Assembly (NCBI GenBank): GCA_050950065.1
Contig: JBMNGX010000003.1
Coordinates: forward strand, 62,001 to 126,000
Source of the DNA: JBAYOE01 sp050950065
GTDB taxonomy: Bacteria > Spirochaetota > Spirochaetia > Sphaerochaetales > Sphaerochaetaceae
Direction of reading: 5' to 3'
DNA: 64,000 nt
The notes beneath the pieces are model-generated. The model had not been told where the DNA came from. It was given only the letters and a program-made list of their open reading frames with translations, and searched no databases. This document shows positions 17,443-25,406 of the stretch, piece by piece; position 1 is the first letter of the stretch; each line of letters opens with the position of its first letter. Made by a program: the position numbers and the translations under genes.

Positions 17443-17982
17443 TTACCTCTTCTCTTTACTAAAAAACTTCCACCCGAAATCTAAAACAAACCTAAATTTC
17501 TTAAATGTTGGAATGAGGGTGTTTATATACTCATACTCTCTTTGATAACTATTAGAGGGGTCTCGATACAATAAAGAGAGTTGAACGACTAGTGGTTCAT
17601 AAAATTCCCAACTGTAACCAAAGGCTATCTCATTTAAATAACTAACTGACTGCTCAGGACGATTTGGCCCTATGAAGGCATTTACTTGAGCTAACGATAA
17701 AAGGATAAAAGGTCCTTTTAGCCAAGGGTAAAACATAAGTTGTACACCACTTTCAAAAAGGATTTCTTTACCACCACTACGATCTATTAAAAAGTTAAAA
17801 GGGACTTTTAAAGATATTCCACTTGAATCTTCTACTTGAAAAGAACTTTTTATTGAAATGTGTTTTTCCCAAATTGCATCAAAAACAGCTAAATCAACTG
17901 TAGCAAGGAAATTTATTTTTTCACTAGAGGCAACAGGGAGAGTTAATGAAAGGAGCAAAAGTAGCAGTAAAACTTTTCTCAT
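17443..17982 (-). CDS. Exported protein of unknown function, possible outer-membrane barrel
   Basis: 179 residues with a clear Sec signal peptide (MRKVLLLLLLLSLTLPVASS). The mature part has alternating hydrophobic strands, aromatic residues at strand ends and a C terminus FRFVLDFGWKFF, compatible with a small outer-membrane barrel. There is no Shine-Dalgarno sequence; TTGTTG, a 17-base gap, TAACTT and six bases precede the ATG, so a leaderless start is possible but the hexamers are weak. A TTGACA and a 16-bp palindrome lie just upstream. It heads a two-gene unit with the 16569-17435 gene. Confidence 0.6.
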   Translation of the reverse strand: MRKVLLLLLLLSLTLPVASSEKINFLATVDLAVFDAIWEKHISIKSSFQVEDSSGISLKVPFNFLIDRSGGKEILFESGVQLMFYPWLKGPFILLSLAQVNAFIGPNRPEQSVSYLNEIAFGYSWEFYEPLVVQLSLLYRDPSNSYQREYEYINTLIPTFKKFRFVLDFGWKFFSKEKR

Positions 17983-18024
17983 AGAAAAAAGTTAACTGAA
18001 GATAAGAGAGCCAACAATTGTCAA

Positions 18025-18040
18025 TTAGTGCTAGCACTAA
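18025..18040. promoter_or_regulatory. 16-bp perfect palindrome, possible operator
   Basis: TTAGTGCTAGCACTAA is its own reverse complement. On the minus strand it directly abuts a TTGACA hexamer upstream of the exported-protein gene at 17982. It also covers the stop codon of the upstream minus-strand gene. The outer bases resemble a CIRCE half-site in the wrong arrangement. Confidence 0.4.
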
Positions 18041-18510
18041 GACCAGCCAAGAGCCTCTTTTAACTCTTTCTCTTTTTTTGAAATACTTTTAGAGATAAAA
18101 CTTCTTTGTTTTGAATCGTCAAAGACAAAAGTTATCCCCTTTTTTGAAGCTAAGACTTTTTCTAAGGTGTAACTACTTATCTTTGAAGTTTCTATCGACC
18201 AAACTTCCAGTACTTTTGTTAAACTAAGTTTTTGATAAAGGGCAACTTTATCTTTAGTTACAACTAATCTTCCACGAACATAATCTTCACTACTAATTGG
18301 GGGAACAAGGGAGACAAAAAGACTAAAACCTTTGATGTAGGGTTCTACTGCTTTTTTACTAACCCAGTAGGCAACGTAGTAATAGAGAACTAAAACTAGT
18401 CCCATCAAAATGTATAAGAGCCAATAGAACCAAACGACTATCCCTTTCATTGGCAAAAACACTGCTAAGCCAAAAAGAGATAGTAAAATAAGTTTTAAAA
18501 TTGCCTTCAT
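18037..18510 (-). CDS. Small membrane protein with PH-like cytoplasmic domain, unknown function
   Basis: 157 residues from the ATG at 18510; the in-frame extension to 18561 would pass through the promoter of the divergent gene and was rejected. Two membrane helices lie at about residues 4-22 and 28-52. The soluble part (GRLVVTKDKVALYQKLSLTK, VWSIETSKISSYTLEKV, ITFVFDDSKQRSFIS) has the strand pattern of bacterial PH-like or YdbT/DUF304-type domains, but I cannot assign it. No Shine-Dalgarno is present: TACTAT ends seven bases before the ATG, with ATGACT 17 bases further up, suggesting a leaderless mRNA. Confidence 0.6.
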   Translation of the reverse strand: MKAILKLILLSLFGLAVFLPMKGIVVWFYWLLYILMGLVLVLYYYVAYWVSKKAVEPYIKGFSLFVSLVPPISSEDYVRGRLVVTKDKVALYQKLSLTKVLEVWSIETSKISSYTLEKVLASKKGITFVFDDSKQRSFISKSISKKEKELKEALGWS

Positions 18511-18517
18511 GCAAAAT

Positions 18518-18546
18518 ATAGTACCATTTGTAAAACTCTTAGTCAT
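18518..18546 (-). promoter_or_regulatory. Predicted leaderless promoter of the 18037-18510 gene
   Basis: ATGACT (18546-18541), 17-base spacer, TACTAT (18523-18518), then seven bases to the ATG at 18510. The predicted transcription start is within one base of the start codon. The hexamers match the consensus at four of six positions each. Confidence 0.4.
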
Positions 18547-18554
18547 TAGTGACC

Positions 18555-18583
18555 TTGCCACTTCTTCTTGTTTAAATTATCTT
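18555..18583 (+). promoter_or_regulatory. Predicted leaderless promoter of the DUF2156 gene
   Basis: TTGCCA (18555-18560), 17-base spacer, TATCTT (18578-18583), then six bases to the ATG at 18590. The expected +1 is the A of the ATG. No ribosome site is seen. Confidence 0.42.
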
Positions 18584-18589
18584 TTATAT

Positions 18590-19483
18590 ATGCAGTTAAT
18601 TTCTACTTATCCAAAAGAGAGTCCTCTCTCTTTTGAACATCGTTTTTTACTCCAACCTTATCTTTTAGAAAACCGCCACTCAATAAGTGAGTTGTCGATG
18701 GCTTCTTTGTACCCTTTTACTAAAAAGAGGTACTACACTGTAAGTAACTACGATGAAGATCATTACATCATCCGTGGCTTTCAAGAAAATAATGGTAAAA
18801 AAGAGCGCTTTGCAATTTTACCTTCAGGTTATCCAACTAAAGAGCTTATTGTTGATTTGTTTAAAGATGTTGATGAGATAAACACCATTGGGGAGCACAA
18901 CTACAAAGAGTGGCAACAAAAACTTGAAAAGGATAATCTTCCTTACAAAGTTGTTGAAGATCGAGATAATGCTGACTACATTTACGACCGCCAAAGTTTA
19001 GTAGATTTAGTTGGCCAAGCTTTACATAAAAAAATGGCTCATGCCAAAAAGTTCTCTCAAAGTTACCCTAATAGAATTATTGTCCCCTCCCACTTAGTCA
19101 AAACTGAAGATATGGTTGAAGTTTTAGATCAATGGGCAGAGGGCAAAGATGTTGTTGAAGATTACAATGCAACGTTGTTGGCAATTAATCTAAGAGAAGA
19201 ATTGAAGATGAGGGGAATTGTTGTCTTTGTTGATAACAAACCTGTTGCCTTCACTTTAGCAGAGATGGATGGAGAAGATAGAGTTATTACCCACATTGAA
19301 AAAGCCCTCGTACAATACAAGGGCATTTTCCAATACATCAATCGTGCTTTTGCTAAAGATCTTCCTTCATCTGTTACTGAAATCAATAGAGCTCAAGATT
19401 TAGGAATCCCCGGTTTAAGGCAAGCAAAGCTCACCTATGAACCGAAAAGATTGTTGATGAAATATAAAATTAGAAAAGATTAA
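18590..19483 (+). CDS. DUF2156 / GNAT-like protein (phosphatidylglycerol lysyltransferase C-terminal domain family)
   Basis: 297 residues from the ATG at 18590. The open frame reaches back to 18509, but that start overlaps the divergent gene and its promoter; the shorter form has the usual length of the DUF2156 family. The sequence MASLYPFTKKRYYTVSNYDE, then FAILPSGYPTKELIVDLFKD, IYDRQSLVDLVGQALHKKM and FVDNKPVAFTLAEM follows the double GNAT-fold layout of these proteins, with K-K-A-H-A-KKF in place of the usual K-R-N-x-x-N-KF. The family includes domains of MprF-like lysyltransferases, but the substrate of stand-alone members is unknown. Its stop codon overlaps that of the convergent antiporter by four bases. 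Confidence 0.78.
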   Translation: MQLISTYPKESPLSFEHRFLLQPYLLENRHSISELSMASLYPFTKKRYYTVSNYDEDHYIIRGFQENNGKKERFAILPSGYPTKELIVDLFKDVDEINTIGEHNYKEWQQKLEKDNLPYKVVEDRDNADYIYDRQSLVDLVGQALHKKMAHAKKFSQSYPNRIIVPSHLVKTEDMVEVLDQWAEGKDVVEDYNATLLAINLREELKMRGIVVFVDNKPVAFTLAEMDGEDRVITHIEKALVQYKGIFQYINRAFAKDLPSSVTEINRAQDLGIPGLRQAKLTYEPKRLLMKYKIRKD

Positions 19484-21090
19484 CTCTCTTCACTAAACAT
19501 TTGCATCAATAAATGAGCTCCCATCATATCTGAATCTCCCATACTCTTAAGGCTGTTGGCAAATTCTTGAAACTCAACTAACGATTCAAATAACATTAGG
19601 CGGCGGTAGTTCTCATCTTTAGCTTTCCCTGAAAGTTCTAAGGTGCTACCCATCCGTCTCATTGTAAAAATCTGATTCTCTTTTCTAATTTGCCAAGCTC
19701 TAATAGTTCCTTCCAATGTGCTAATAAAATAACCTTCACTTCTAAAAAGATCACTAACTGAGCGGCGTAAGAAATCTGCTGCCCGTTCACTAGGTAAGGT
19801 TAATTCGATGGTTGTCACATCACTAGGAGTCTCATCACTGATCTCTTTTTTGTAACCACTGCCCCCTTTAAAGGAGTGGATTAATAGTGGTGGAGCTGCA
19901 AAAGAGGCCAACAACATTGCCATAACAGCAACACCAAACATGTCAGGTCCTATTGCACCACTAGCTAAACCGATACCAGCTATGATTAAAGTAACTTCCC
20001 CTCTGGGTAACATTCCTGCGCCAATTCTGAAAGCCCCTTTTAAGTTAAAGCCAACAAATAAAGCGGGAAGGCCACAACCTACTAACTTTCCAACAAAGGC
20101 TAACAAGCTAAATAAAATACCAAAGCCTAAAACCCCTTTTAAAGAGCTAAAGTCAACCATCATCCCCATAACACCAAAGAATATTGGTATGAAATACTCC
20201 CCTACTCCTTTAATTCTTTCAGTAATTTCATGGGCAACGTCAGTTTGACTTAAAGCTAAGCCTGTTATGTAAGCCCCAATAATCATTGCTAAGCCTGCCA
20301 TCTCAGAAAAACCTGCTAATAGAAGAGAAATTCCAAAAGAGATTTCAGCCAAAACTCCTAATGAGCCCAACTTTTTTAGTTGTTGAGTTAAATGGGGGGC
20401 AACAATTATTCCAACAACCATACAAATTAGCCAAAAGCCGATAGCTTTTAGGCCAACCATGGCAATAGAGCTTAGGACAATCTCACCACTGCCCATCTCA
20501 ACCGCCGATATTCCAACAACGACAGAGAGTAAAATAATACTCAACACATCATCCAAAACTGCAGCTGCTAAGATAGTGACCCCTTCAGGTGTCGATATTT
20601 TTTTAATCTCACTTAAAATTCTTGCTGTTATTCCAATAGAAGTTGCTGTACTTACTGTTCCTAAAAAGAGTGCCTCTGGAGCCATAATTGAGGTAACATC
20701 GGAGTGAAGCAAAACTGATAAACCTGCCCCTAAGAAAAAGGAGATAATTACTCCCCCAATACCAACAACTGAGGCTTTTCCACTAAAGCGGATAAATGTT
20801 GGTAAATCGGTCTCCAATCCACTAGTGAACAGAAGCAAGATTGAACCAATGGTGGCAACTCCATACAACTCAGGTGATACTGGAATAGTTCCCCCAAATA
20901 TTGGGAAAAGGGGGCCAAAAGAGCCAAGTGGAATTGAACCAAGAAGATATGGGCCAACAATCATCCCGGCAACCAACTCTCCAAGAACTTGAGGTTGCTT
21001 TAATTTACGGGAGAAGAACCAACCGTTAAGTTTAACAGCAACAAGTAACACCCCTAGCTGCAGTGCTAGCATCATCATTTCTTCAGTCAT
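19480..21090 (-). CDS. CPA2-family cation/proton antiporter with C-terminal cytoplasmic domain
   Basis: 536 residues: about twelve hydrophobic segments from residue 5 to 405 and a soluble C-terminal domain of about 120 residues (ELTLPSERAADFLRRSV onwards). The signature AAAVLDDVLSI carries a double aspartate (D170-D171), typical of electrogenic sodium/proton exchangers of the NapA kind rather than Kef channels. It lies nine bases after a PTS IIA-type gene, and together they form an operon. Such IIA proteins can be phosphorylation sensors that gate transporters, so the pair may couple energy or nitrogen state to ion homeostasis (inference). The ribosome site is weak (AGGTAA), suggesting coupling. 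Confidence 0.88.
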   Translation of the reverse strand: MTEEMMMLALQLGVLLVAVKLNGWFFSRKLKQPQVLGELVAGMIVGPYLLGSIPLGSFGPLFPIFGGTIPVSPELYGVATIGSILLLFTSGLETDLPTFIRFSGKASVVGIGGVIISFFLGAGLSVLLHSDVTSIMAPEALFLGTVSTATSIGITARILSEIKKISTPEGVTILAAAVLDDVLSIILLSVVVGISAVEMGSGEIVLSSIAMVGLKAIGFWLICMVVGIIVAPHLTQQLKKLGSLGVLAEISFGISLLLAGFSEMAGLAMIIGAYITGLALSQTDVAHEITERIKGVGEYFIPIFFGVMGMMVDFSSLKGVLGFGILFSLLAFVGKLVGCGLPALFVGFNLKGAFRIGAGMLPRGEVTLIIAGIGLASGAIGPDMFGVAVMAMLLASFAAPPLLIHSFKGGSGYKKEISDETPSDVTTIELTLPSERAADFLRRSVSDLFRSEGYFISTLEGTIRAWQIRKENQIFTMRRMGSTLELSGKAKDENYRRLMLFESLVEFQEFANSLKSMGDSDMMGAHLLMQMFSEES

Positions 21091-21099
21091 ATTAGTTAC

Positions 21100-21546
21100 C
21101 TACACCCCAAAAATTGATAAAATATCTTTTTTCGTTTTCGAATTTAAGAGTTTTTCACGCTCTCTTTGTTCTTTAATAACCATGCTAACTTCAGCCAAGA
21201 ATTGGACGTGAGGACCAACACGATCCACTGGTGATAATGTCATGATAAAAATATTGGATTTTTGTCCATCTAAAGCTGCAAAGTCGACCCCTTCAGGTTT
21301 GATGGCAATACAGGCAGCTAAAGATTTAACTGCTTTAGTTTTTGCGTGAGGAATTGCAACACCGTGTTGAATTCCTGTCGACATCTGCTTTTCTCGCTTT
21401 AACAAATCGTCTAAGGCTAATTGGCGATCTTCTACTTTTCCACTAGCAACTAAAATGTCTAATAGTTCTTCAATAATCTCATTTTTTGTCTCCCCTTTTA
21501 GGGAGGTAGCAATAACTGCTTCTGATAAAACGTCTTTAATTTTCAT
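21100..21546 (-). CDS. PTS IIA-domain protein (fructose/nitrogen type, PtsN-like)
   Basis: 148 residues forming one complete PTS EIIA type-2 domain. The phosphorylatable histidine is H67 in STGIQHGVAIPHAKT. Other family marks are LLKREKQMSTGI and the DFAALDGQKSNIFIMTLSP strand. No EIIB or EIIC is nearby, so a regulatory role like PtsN is more likely than sugar transport. It is co-transcribed with the CPA2 antiporter. It has no Shine-Dalgarno; a good promoter places +1 exactly on the A of its ATG. Confidence 0.88.
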   Translation of the reverse strand: MKIKDVLSEAVIATSLKGETKNEIIEELLDILVASGKVEDRQLALDDLLKREKQMSTGIQHGVAIPHAKTKAVKSLAACIAIKPEGVDFAALDGQKSNIFIMTLSPVDRVGPHVQFLAEVSMVIKEQREREKLLNSKTKKDILSIFGV

Positions 21547-21552
21547 ACTGTT

Positions 21553-21581
21553 GTATTATCACCATCCTTAACATCATTCAA
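21553..21581 (-). promoter_or_regulatory. Predicted leaderless promoter of the PTS IIA/antiporter operon
   Basis: TTGAAT (21581-21576), 17-base spacer, TAATAC (21558-21553), then six bases to the ATG at 21546. The predicted +1 is base 21546 itself. Confidence 0.55.
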
Positions 21582-21644
21582 TAATTTTTAAAAAAAATTT
21601 GAAGCAATATAGAAAAAAATCCCATTTAATCGGTGGAGGCCGAT

Positions 21645-23642
21645 ATGAGAAATCAAATTTATTATACCATAGCTCTAATTTTAATTGTGCTAGTCTCCTT
21701 TATAAGTTGCGATGAACCGCAAGGGACTACCACATTACGACTAGCTTTAAATGATGATAGCAGAAATGTAGCAAATAGTCGCGATGTTATTGGTCCAGAA
21801 GGAGAGTCTTTATTTATTAGCAACTACATTGTTAGTGGCAGTGGTCCAAACGAGAGTTCATTTACCATTACCACAAGTAGCACCCACGTCGATATAACCA
21901 ACTTACTTGTTGGGTTATGGGAGATAGAAGTTATTGGACTTAACCAGCACGATACTCCAATCTCAAGTGGGATTATTAATCACAACCTAACAACTAAAAG
22001 TAATAATGTAGAAGTTAAACTTAGCTCTTTTGTTGGAGAAGGGAGTGTCGACATCGGTTTTTATTGGAGTGTGACCGATTATCCAAATTCAACATTTGAA
22101 GTGGAACTTGCCACTAGTGAAGGAGTGCCTGTAACTCTAGAGGGCTTTAGTGTGAATCAAAGCGAAGGATATGCCCGCCTACAACAATCGCTTAGTTCAG
22201 GTTCTTACGATTTAAAGTTTAAGTTGTTTAGTGATGGAGACCTTTTAGCTGGAGGAGTTACAGTTCTTAGAATCTTAGATCAAAAAGTCAGTCAGTGTAA
22301 TTTGGAAGTGATTGTTGATAAACAAGCTCCAAATCCTACTCAACTATTAATTAAAAATCTAATCACAGAACCAATTGAAGGAGCTATTACCAATATTGGG
22401 TCAAAGGTTCTTCCTCAAGATCTTTTAAGTGCAACTTTTCATCAAACATCCCACCTTAATAGTTCTATAGATGTAACTTGGTATTTGGATGGAGAGTTTT
22501 TAGGAAAAGGAAAAACAGTAGATTTTAAAACTTACACTGGAAAGCACCGATTAGATGCGATTGTTAAAAGTGACGATTTAGGTTCTATGGGGGGCTTTAC
22601 TCACCCTTTTACGGCAACTGTGGAGGATCTTAATAATGTTCCAACTGTCGTCTCTAGTTATACTTCAGCTGATGATAGTAACTTAGTTGGAGATAACCCT
22701 GCTATATTTTTATATGATGGCAGACTCTTAGTTGCCTCCACAGATGCACTACACCTTTATGAGATAAAAAAAGATTCACTAAAGCACTTGAAGAGCTTTA
22801 AAAGTAGCTCTTCAATAATCACTAGTGACCCTTATCCTGCTAAAAATATCAGCTATATTGCCTATGATTCGATAAGAAACATAATTGTAACAACAAGTGA
22901 ACAGAACAATTGTGTAGCATTTTACAACTACGACAGTGAATCTAAATTAATTAGTAAAATTGGCGCTTTTGATGCTACCAGTGGTTTTTGGAGTGGCTCA
23001 ATAATTAACTGTGAACTTTCAACTACTTTGGGCATAGCAGTTGTGTATGACACTACTATTGGAAGAATCTACCACGCCCCTTACGATTTTTCAGAAGTCC
23101 AACCTTTTAAGTCAATGACTTTAAAAGGTCCACTAGGTTCTTCATCTTTAACATTTAATGCCACAGGAGATCGATTTACCCTTTCAAATAAAGATACACC
23201 ATCTTTTATCATCTACGAACTTACCTATGGATTAAATGGAACATACTCAATAAAAGAATCGAGTAGGACAACCTTAAGTTCTAGCAATTCTAATGGTAAT
23301 TTCAATGTATGGCGTATAGATCCAGTGTTACATATCAACTTGTCTGATGGTCTTCATCTTTACACTATCTCAGATAAAGAGTGGCAGGAATCAAAAAAGA
23401 TAACTAGTGGCTCTACTCCTATTAAGAATATCACCTACAACACCTCTTTAACGAAGTGTTGGATACTGGAAGAAGGTAAAATTAGTTCTTATGAGTTACT
23501 CGATGGATGTGATATAAACCACTACGGATCTTTGCAAATTGATACTACTAACTACAATGGGATAACTAGCTCCCCACTAGAGAACTTACTTGCACTACGA
23601 GGATCTAATAAGTTAAAGATTTTAAGAATAAGTGATTTGTGA
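21645..23642 (+). CDS. Large surface lipoprotein of unknown function, possible beta-propeller
   Basis: 665 residues from the ATG at 21645, which has GGTGGAGG five bases upstream; the in-frame GTG at 21633 is part of that ribosome site. A type II signal peptide (MRNQIYYTIALILIVLVSFISCD) ends in the lipobox FISC. Residues 30-300 contain repeated beta-rich stretches with serine and threonine, such as GLWEIEVIGLNQ and GSYDLKFKLF, resembling carbohydrate-binding or Ig-like modules. Residues 330-665 show repeated YNYDSESKLI-like and YELTYGLNGTYS-like blades suggestive of a beta-propeller. It is monocistronic, followed by a terminator. Composition is serine-, threonine- and asparagine-rich, as in exposed spirochaetal lipoproteins. 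No family recognised. Confidence 0.72.
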   Translation: MRNQIYYTIALILIVLVSFISCDEPQGTTTLRLALNDDSRNVANSRDVIGPEGESLFISNYIVSGSGPNESSFTITTSSTHVDITNLLVGLWEIEVIGLNQHDTPISSGIINHNLTTKSNNVEVKLSSFVGEGSVDIGFYWSVTDYPNSTFEVELATSEGVPVTLEGFSVNQSEGYARLQQSLSSGSYDLKFKLFSDGDLLAGGVTVLRILDQKVSQCNLEVIVDKQAPNPTQLLIKNLITEPIEGAITNIGSKVLPQDLLSATFHQTSHLNSSIDVTWYLDGEFLGKGKTVDFKTYTGKHRLDAIVKSDDLGSMGGFTHPFTATVEDLNNVPTVVSSYTSADDSNLVGDNPAIFLYDGRLLVASTDALHLYEIKKDSLKHLKSFKSSSSIITSDPYPAKNISYIAYDSIRNIIVTTSEQNNCVAFYNYDSESKLISKIGAFDATSGFWSGSIINCELSTTLGIAVVYDTTIGRIYHAPYDFSEVQPFKSMTLKGPLGSSSLTFNATGDRFTLSNKDTPSFIIYELTYGLNGTYSIKESSRTTLSSSNSNGNFNVWRIDPVLHINLSDGLHLYTISDKEWQESKKITSGSTPIKNITYNTSLTKCWILEEGKISSYELLDGCDINHYGSLQIDTTNYNGITSSPLENLLALRGSNKLKILRISDL

Positions 23643-23649
23643 TTTAAAT

Positions 23650-23685
23650 GGGACATAGTAAAAGCTGTGTCCCTATTTTAAAATA
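23650..23685 (+). terminator. Rho-independent terminator after the lipoprotein gene
   Basis: Nine-bp stem with one G-U pair: gggacatag (23650-23658) and ctgtgtccc (23665-23673), six-base loop, tail tattttaaaata. It overlaps the stop codon of the convergent AlbA_2 gene and may work on both strands. Confidence 0.7.
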
Positions 23686-24947
23686 TAGGTTACTTGAGAA
23701 CCCGCACCACTTTTCTCTACAAACCCTCCAGCTATAAGCTTATTTAGTATTCTCAAGACTTTGGACTTATTAAATTTTGTAGATATTTGAATTTCTTCCC
23801 GAGAAGCTCCATCGTTCTTTTTCAACAATTGGTAAATAGCGAACTCATCACTATCTAGGTTTTTCTTTTGGTCACTATAAAGTGGAAGTGAGAGTTTTAT
23901 GTAGTTCTCAGTAATTGAAAAAGTAGGTTTTGATAAACTATGTTGGTATTGTTCCATTATTCTTTTAATACCTGTCCCAAATTGTTCAATATATTTTAGT
24001 CTAAAAAATACAGATGCTATTATAGGGTTTCTTAAAAGAGAGACATGTTCATACAAATAGTATTCTTCAGTAAGCCCATTAGGCAACCCTCCTGGAGAAG
24101 TTATCTCAATAACATCATCATACATTGATACTTGGATGTTCCCCATGATGTCCCATTGTCTATGAACTAGAGCATTTGCAATTGCTTCTCTAAATGCCTC
24201 TTTGGGAATTAACTCTTTTGTTATCCTCTCATACCCTTGGATTTCCTCAAATTGGTAATAAATTTCAAATACTTTAATAGCTTCATCATATAAAGTCAGA
24301 ATAGATTTATTGGTGATAGTTTTTCTATACAATATTTGGTTAATAGTTTTTCCAAATTTAACAATATCTATTGCTGAGAAATTATAATTATTTTCATCTG
24401 CTAATAGAGCTGCTGCTATGTTAAAATAACCTTCATTTGTGTAAAGATTTAAAGTTCGTAATATGTCTAAATTTAATTGGTCGATACCAATAACTTTTTT
24501 GAGCTTACTTTCAAGTACCTTAAACTCTAGGTCTTGTTTGTCACTTTTTTTCTCCTCATAGTTTAGGTTGACTCCTTCCATTGCTAATCGGTTTAACTCT
24601 ATTCTATCAACCTCAACCGTTAAAGTATCTGATCTCTTGTAAGATTTTCCTTTATAGTAGTAGGGAGTATCTTTTCCTTTATAGACACTCAAGATAATTA
24701 TGTTTTTGCCACTAATTTCCTTTACCTTGATTTCAAAATTTGGCCTTGGCTCTATTGTACTATTAACCATATGTTCTATTCGTAAAATATCTTTGCGAAG
24801 ATTTTCAATTCCTTTTACTTTCCCATCATCACTGACACCAAAAACAATTTGCCCTTCATTATAATTGGCATAAGCACTAACTGTTTTCAAGAACTTATCT
24901 GTAACAATTTCTTTGAGCTCTAAATTATATTTTTCTTTTTCAAACAT
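23673..24947 (-). CDS. AlbA_2 (Schlafen-like AAA_4) domain putative transcriptional regulator, copy 1
   Basis: 424 residues from the second in-frame ATG (24947), which has GGGGAAAG before it; the first ATG is at 24959. Domain order: AlbA_2/AAA_4 domain about 5-120 (FLKTVSAYANYNEGQIVFGVSDDGKVKGI), a middle helical part, an HATPase_c_4 region about 245-335 (EAFREAIANALVHRQW, SPGGLPNGLTEE, IEQFGTGIKRIMEQ) and a C-terminal winged helix (SREEIQISTKFNKSKVLRIL). Such proteins are annotated as putative DNA-binding regulators, often near mobile or defence genes. It is related to the gene at 43870. The hairpin repeat at 24985-25088 lies just upstream of it. Confidence 0.85.
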   Translation of the reverse strand: MFEKEKYNLELKEIVTDKFLKTVSAYANYNEGQIVFGVSDDGKVKGIENLRKDILRIEHMVNSTIEPRPNFEIKVKEISGKNIIILSVYKGKDTPYYYKGKSYKRSDTLTVEVDRIELNRLAMEGVNLNYEEKKSDKQDLEFKVLESKLKKVIGIDQLNLDILRTLNLYTNEGYFNIAAALLADENNYNFSAIDIVKFGKTINQILYRKTITNKSILTLYDEAIKVFEIYYQFEEIQGYERITKELIPKEAFREAIANALVHRQWDIMGNIQVSMYDDVIEITSPGGLPNGLTEEYYLYEHVSLLRNPIIASVFFRLKYIEQFGTGIKRIMEQYQHSLSKPTFSITENYIKLSLPLYSDQKKNLDSDEFAIYQLLKKNDGASREEIQISTKFNKSKVLRILNKLIAGGFVEKSGAGSQVTYILK

Positions 24948-24984
24948 AACTTTCCCCATTCTTTACTCAAATAGTACCATAACC

Positions 24985-25088
24985 ACAGTCATAATGCAAC
25001 GAGGAAGCCTTCTCGTTGCACCCTCGTTGCACTTTTTGTGGTTTTTGGGTTCCTCGTTGCACTTCGGTGTGCAACGAGAGCTCTTATT
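24985..25088. repeat. Hairpin-rich intergenic repeat, copy A
   Basis: About 104 bases matching a second copy 318 bases downstream; the 72-base core (24991-25062) is identical at 66 positions by eye. Copy A holds perfect hairpins: TGCAACGAG/CTCGTTGCA (24995-25003 and 25012-25020) and CTCGTTGCAC/GTGCAACGAG (25053-25062 and 25069-25078, loop TTCGGT). A further unpaired CTCGTTGCAC lies at 25023-25032, so the 10-base core occurs in both orientations. It resembles a REP/BIME-type element. Confidence 0.85.
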
Positions 25089-25302
25089 TGACCCTACCGT
25101 TTGCTTCGTAAGATGTGCCTAAACCGTATAGTTTAGGTTGTTTTATATTTTCTAATTGTTTTTTATTACCTTCAAATTCTTTTGCAACTGTTTGTGCTAT
25201 TTAGTTTTATTTTTTAATAATAGATTTTTAACTTCTCTATTGGTGTATTCAAACCGACACTATTGTATCGTAGTTTAAATTCTTACATATTATAAAAAGA
25301 CT
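25089..25302. other. AT-rich non-coding spacer between the two repeats
   Basis: No open frame with coding character on either strand. The only structure is a 7-bp inverted repeat CCTAAAC/GTTTAGG (25118-25124 and 25131-25137) with a T-rich tail to about 25152, which looks like a plus-strand terminator although no plus-strand gene ends here. It may be a relic of a lost transcript. Confidence 0.5.
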
Positions 25303-25406
25303 ATAGTTATAATGCAACAAGGAAGCCTCCTCGTTGCACCCTCGTTGCACTTTTTATTATTTTTGGGCTCCTCGTTGCACATCGTTGTACAACAAAAGAT
25401 CCTATT
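25303..25406. repeat. Hairpin-rich intergenic repeat, copy B (decayed)
   Basis: Second copy of the element at 24985-25088, same orientation, with no indel over the core. Its first hairpin has one mismatch (TGCAACAAG against CTCGTTGCA) and its second is broken in several pairs (GTACAACAAA in place of GTGCAACGAG). The right end overlaps the stop codon of the guaA-like gene (25402-25404), so it forms the 3' end of that operon and may act as its terminator or mRNA end stabiliser. Confidence 0.8.

Noticed and set aside
18025..18040. CIRCE element for HrcA
   Set aside because: CIRCE is TTAGCACTC-N9-GAGTGCTAA; here the half-sites are joined directly and in the opposite arrangement, and no chaperone gene is near.
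24985..25406. CRISPR array or integron attC site
   Set aside because: There are only two long copies with internal inverted repeats, no regular spacers and no cas or integrase gene; the GTTGCAC core does not fit the attC GTTRRRY pattern.
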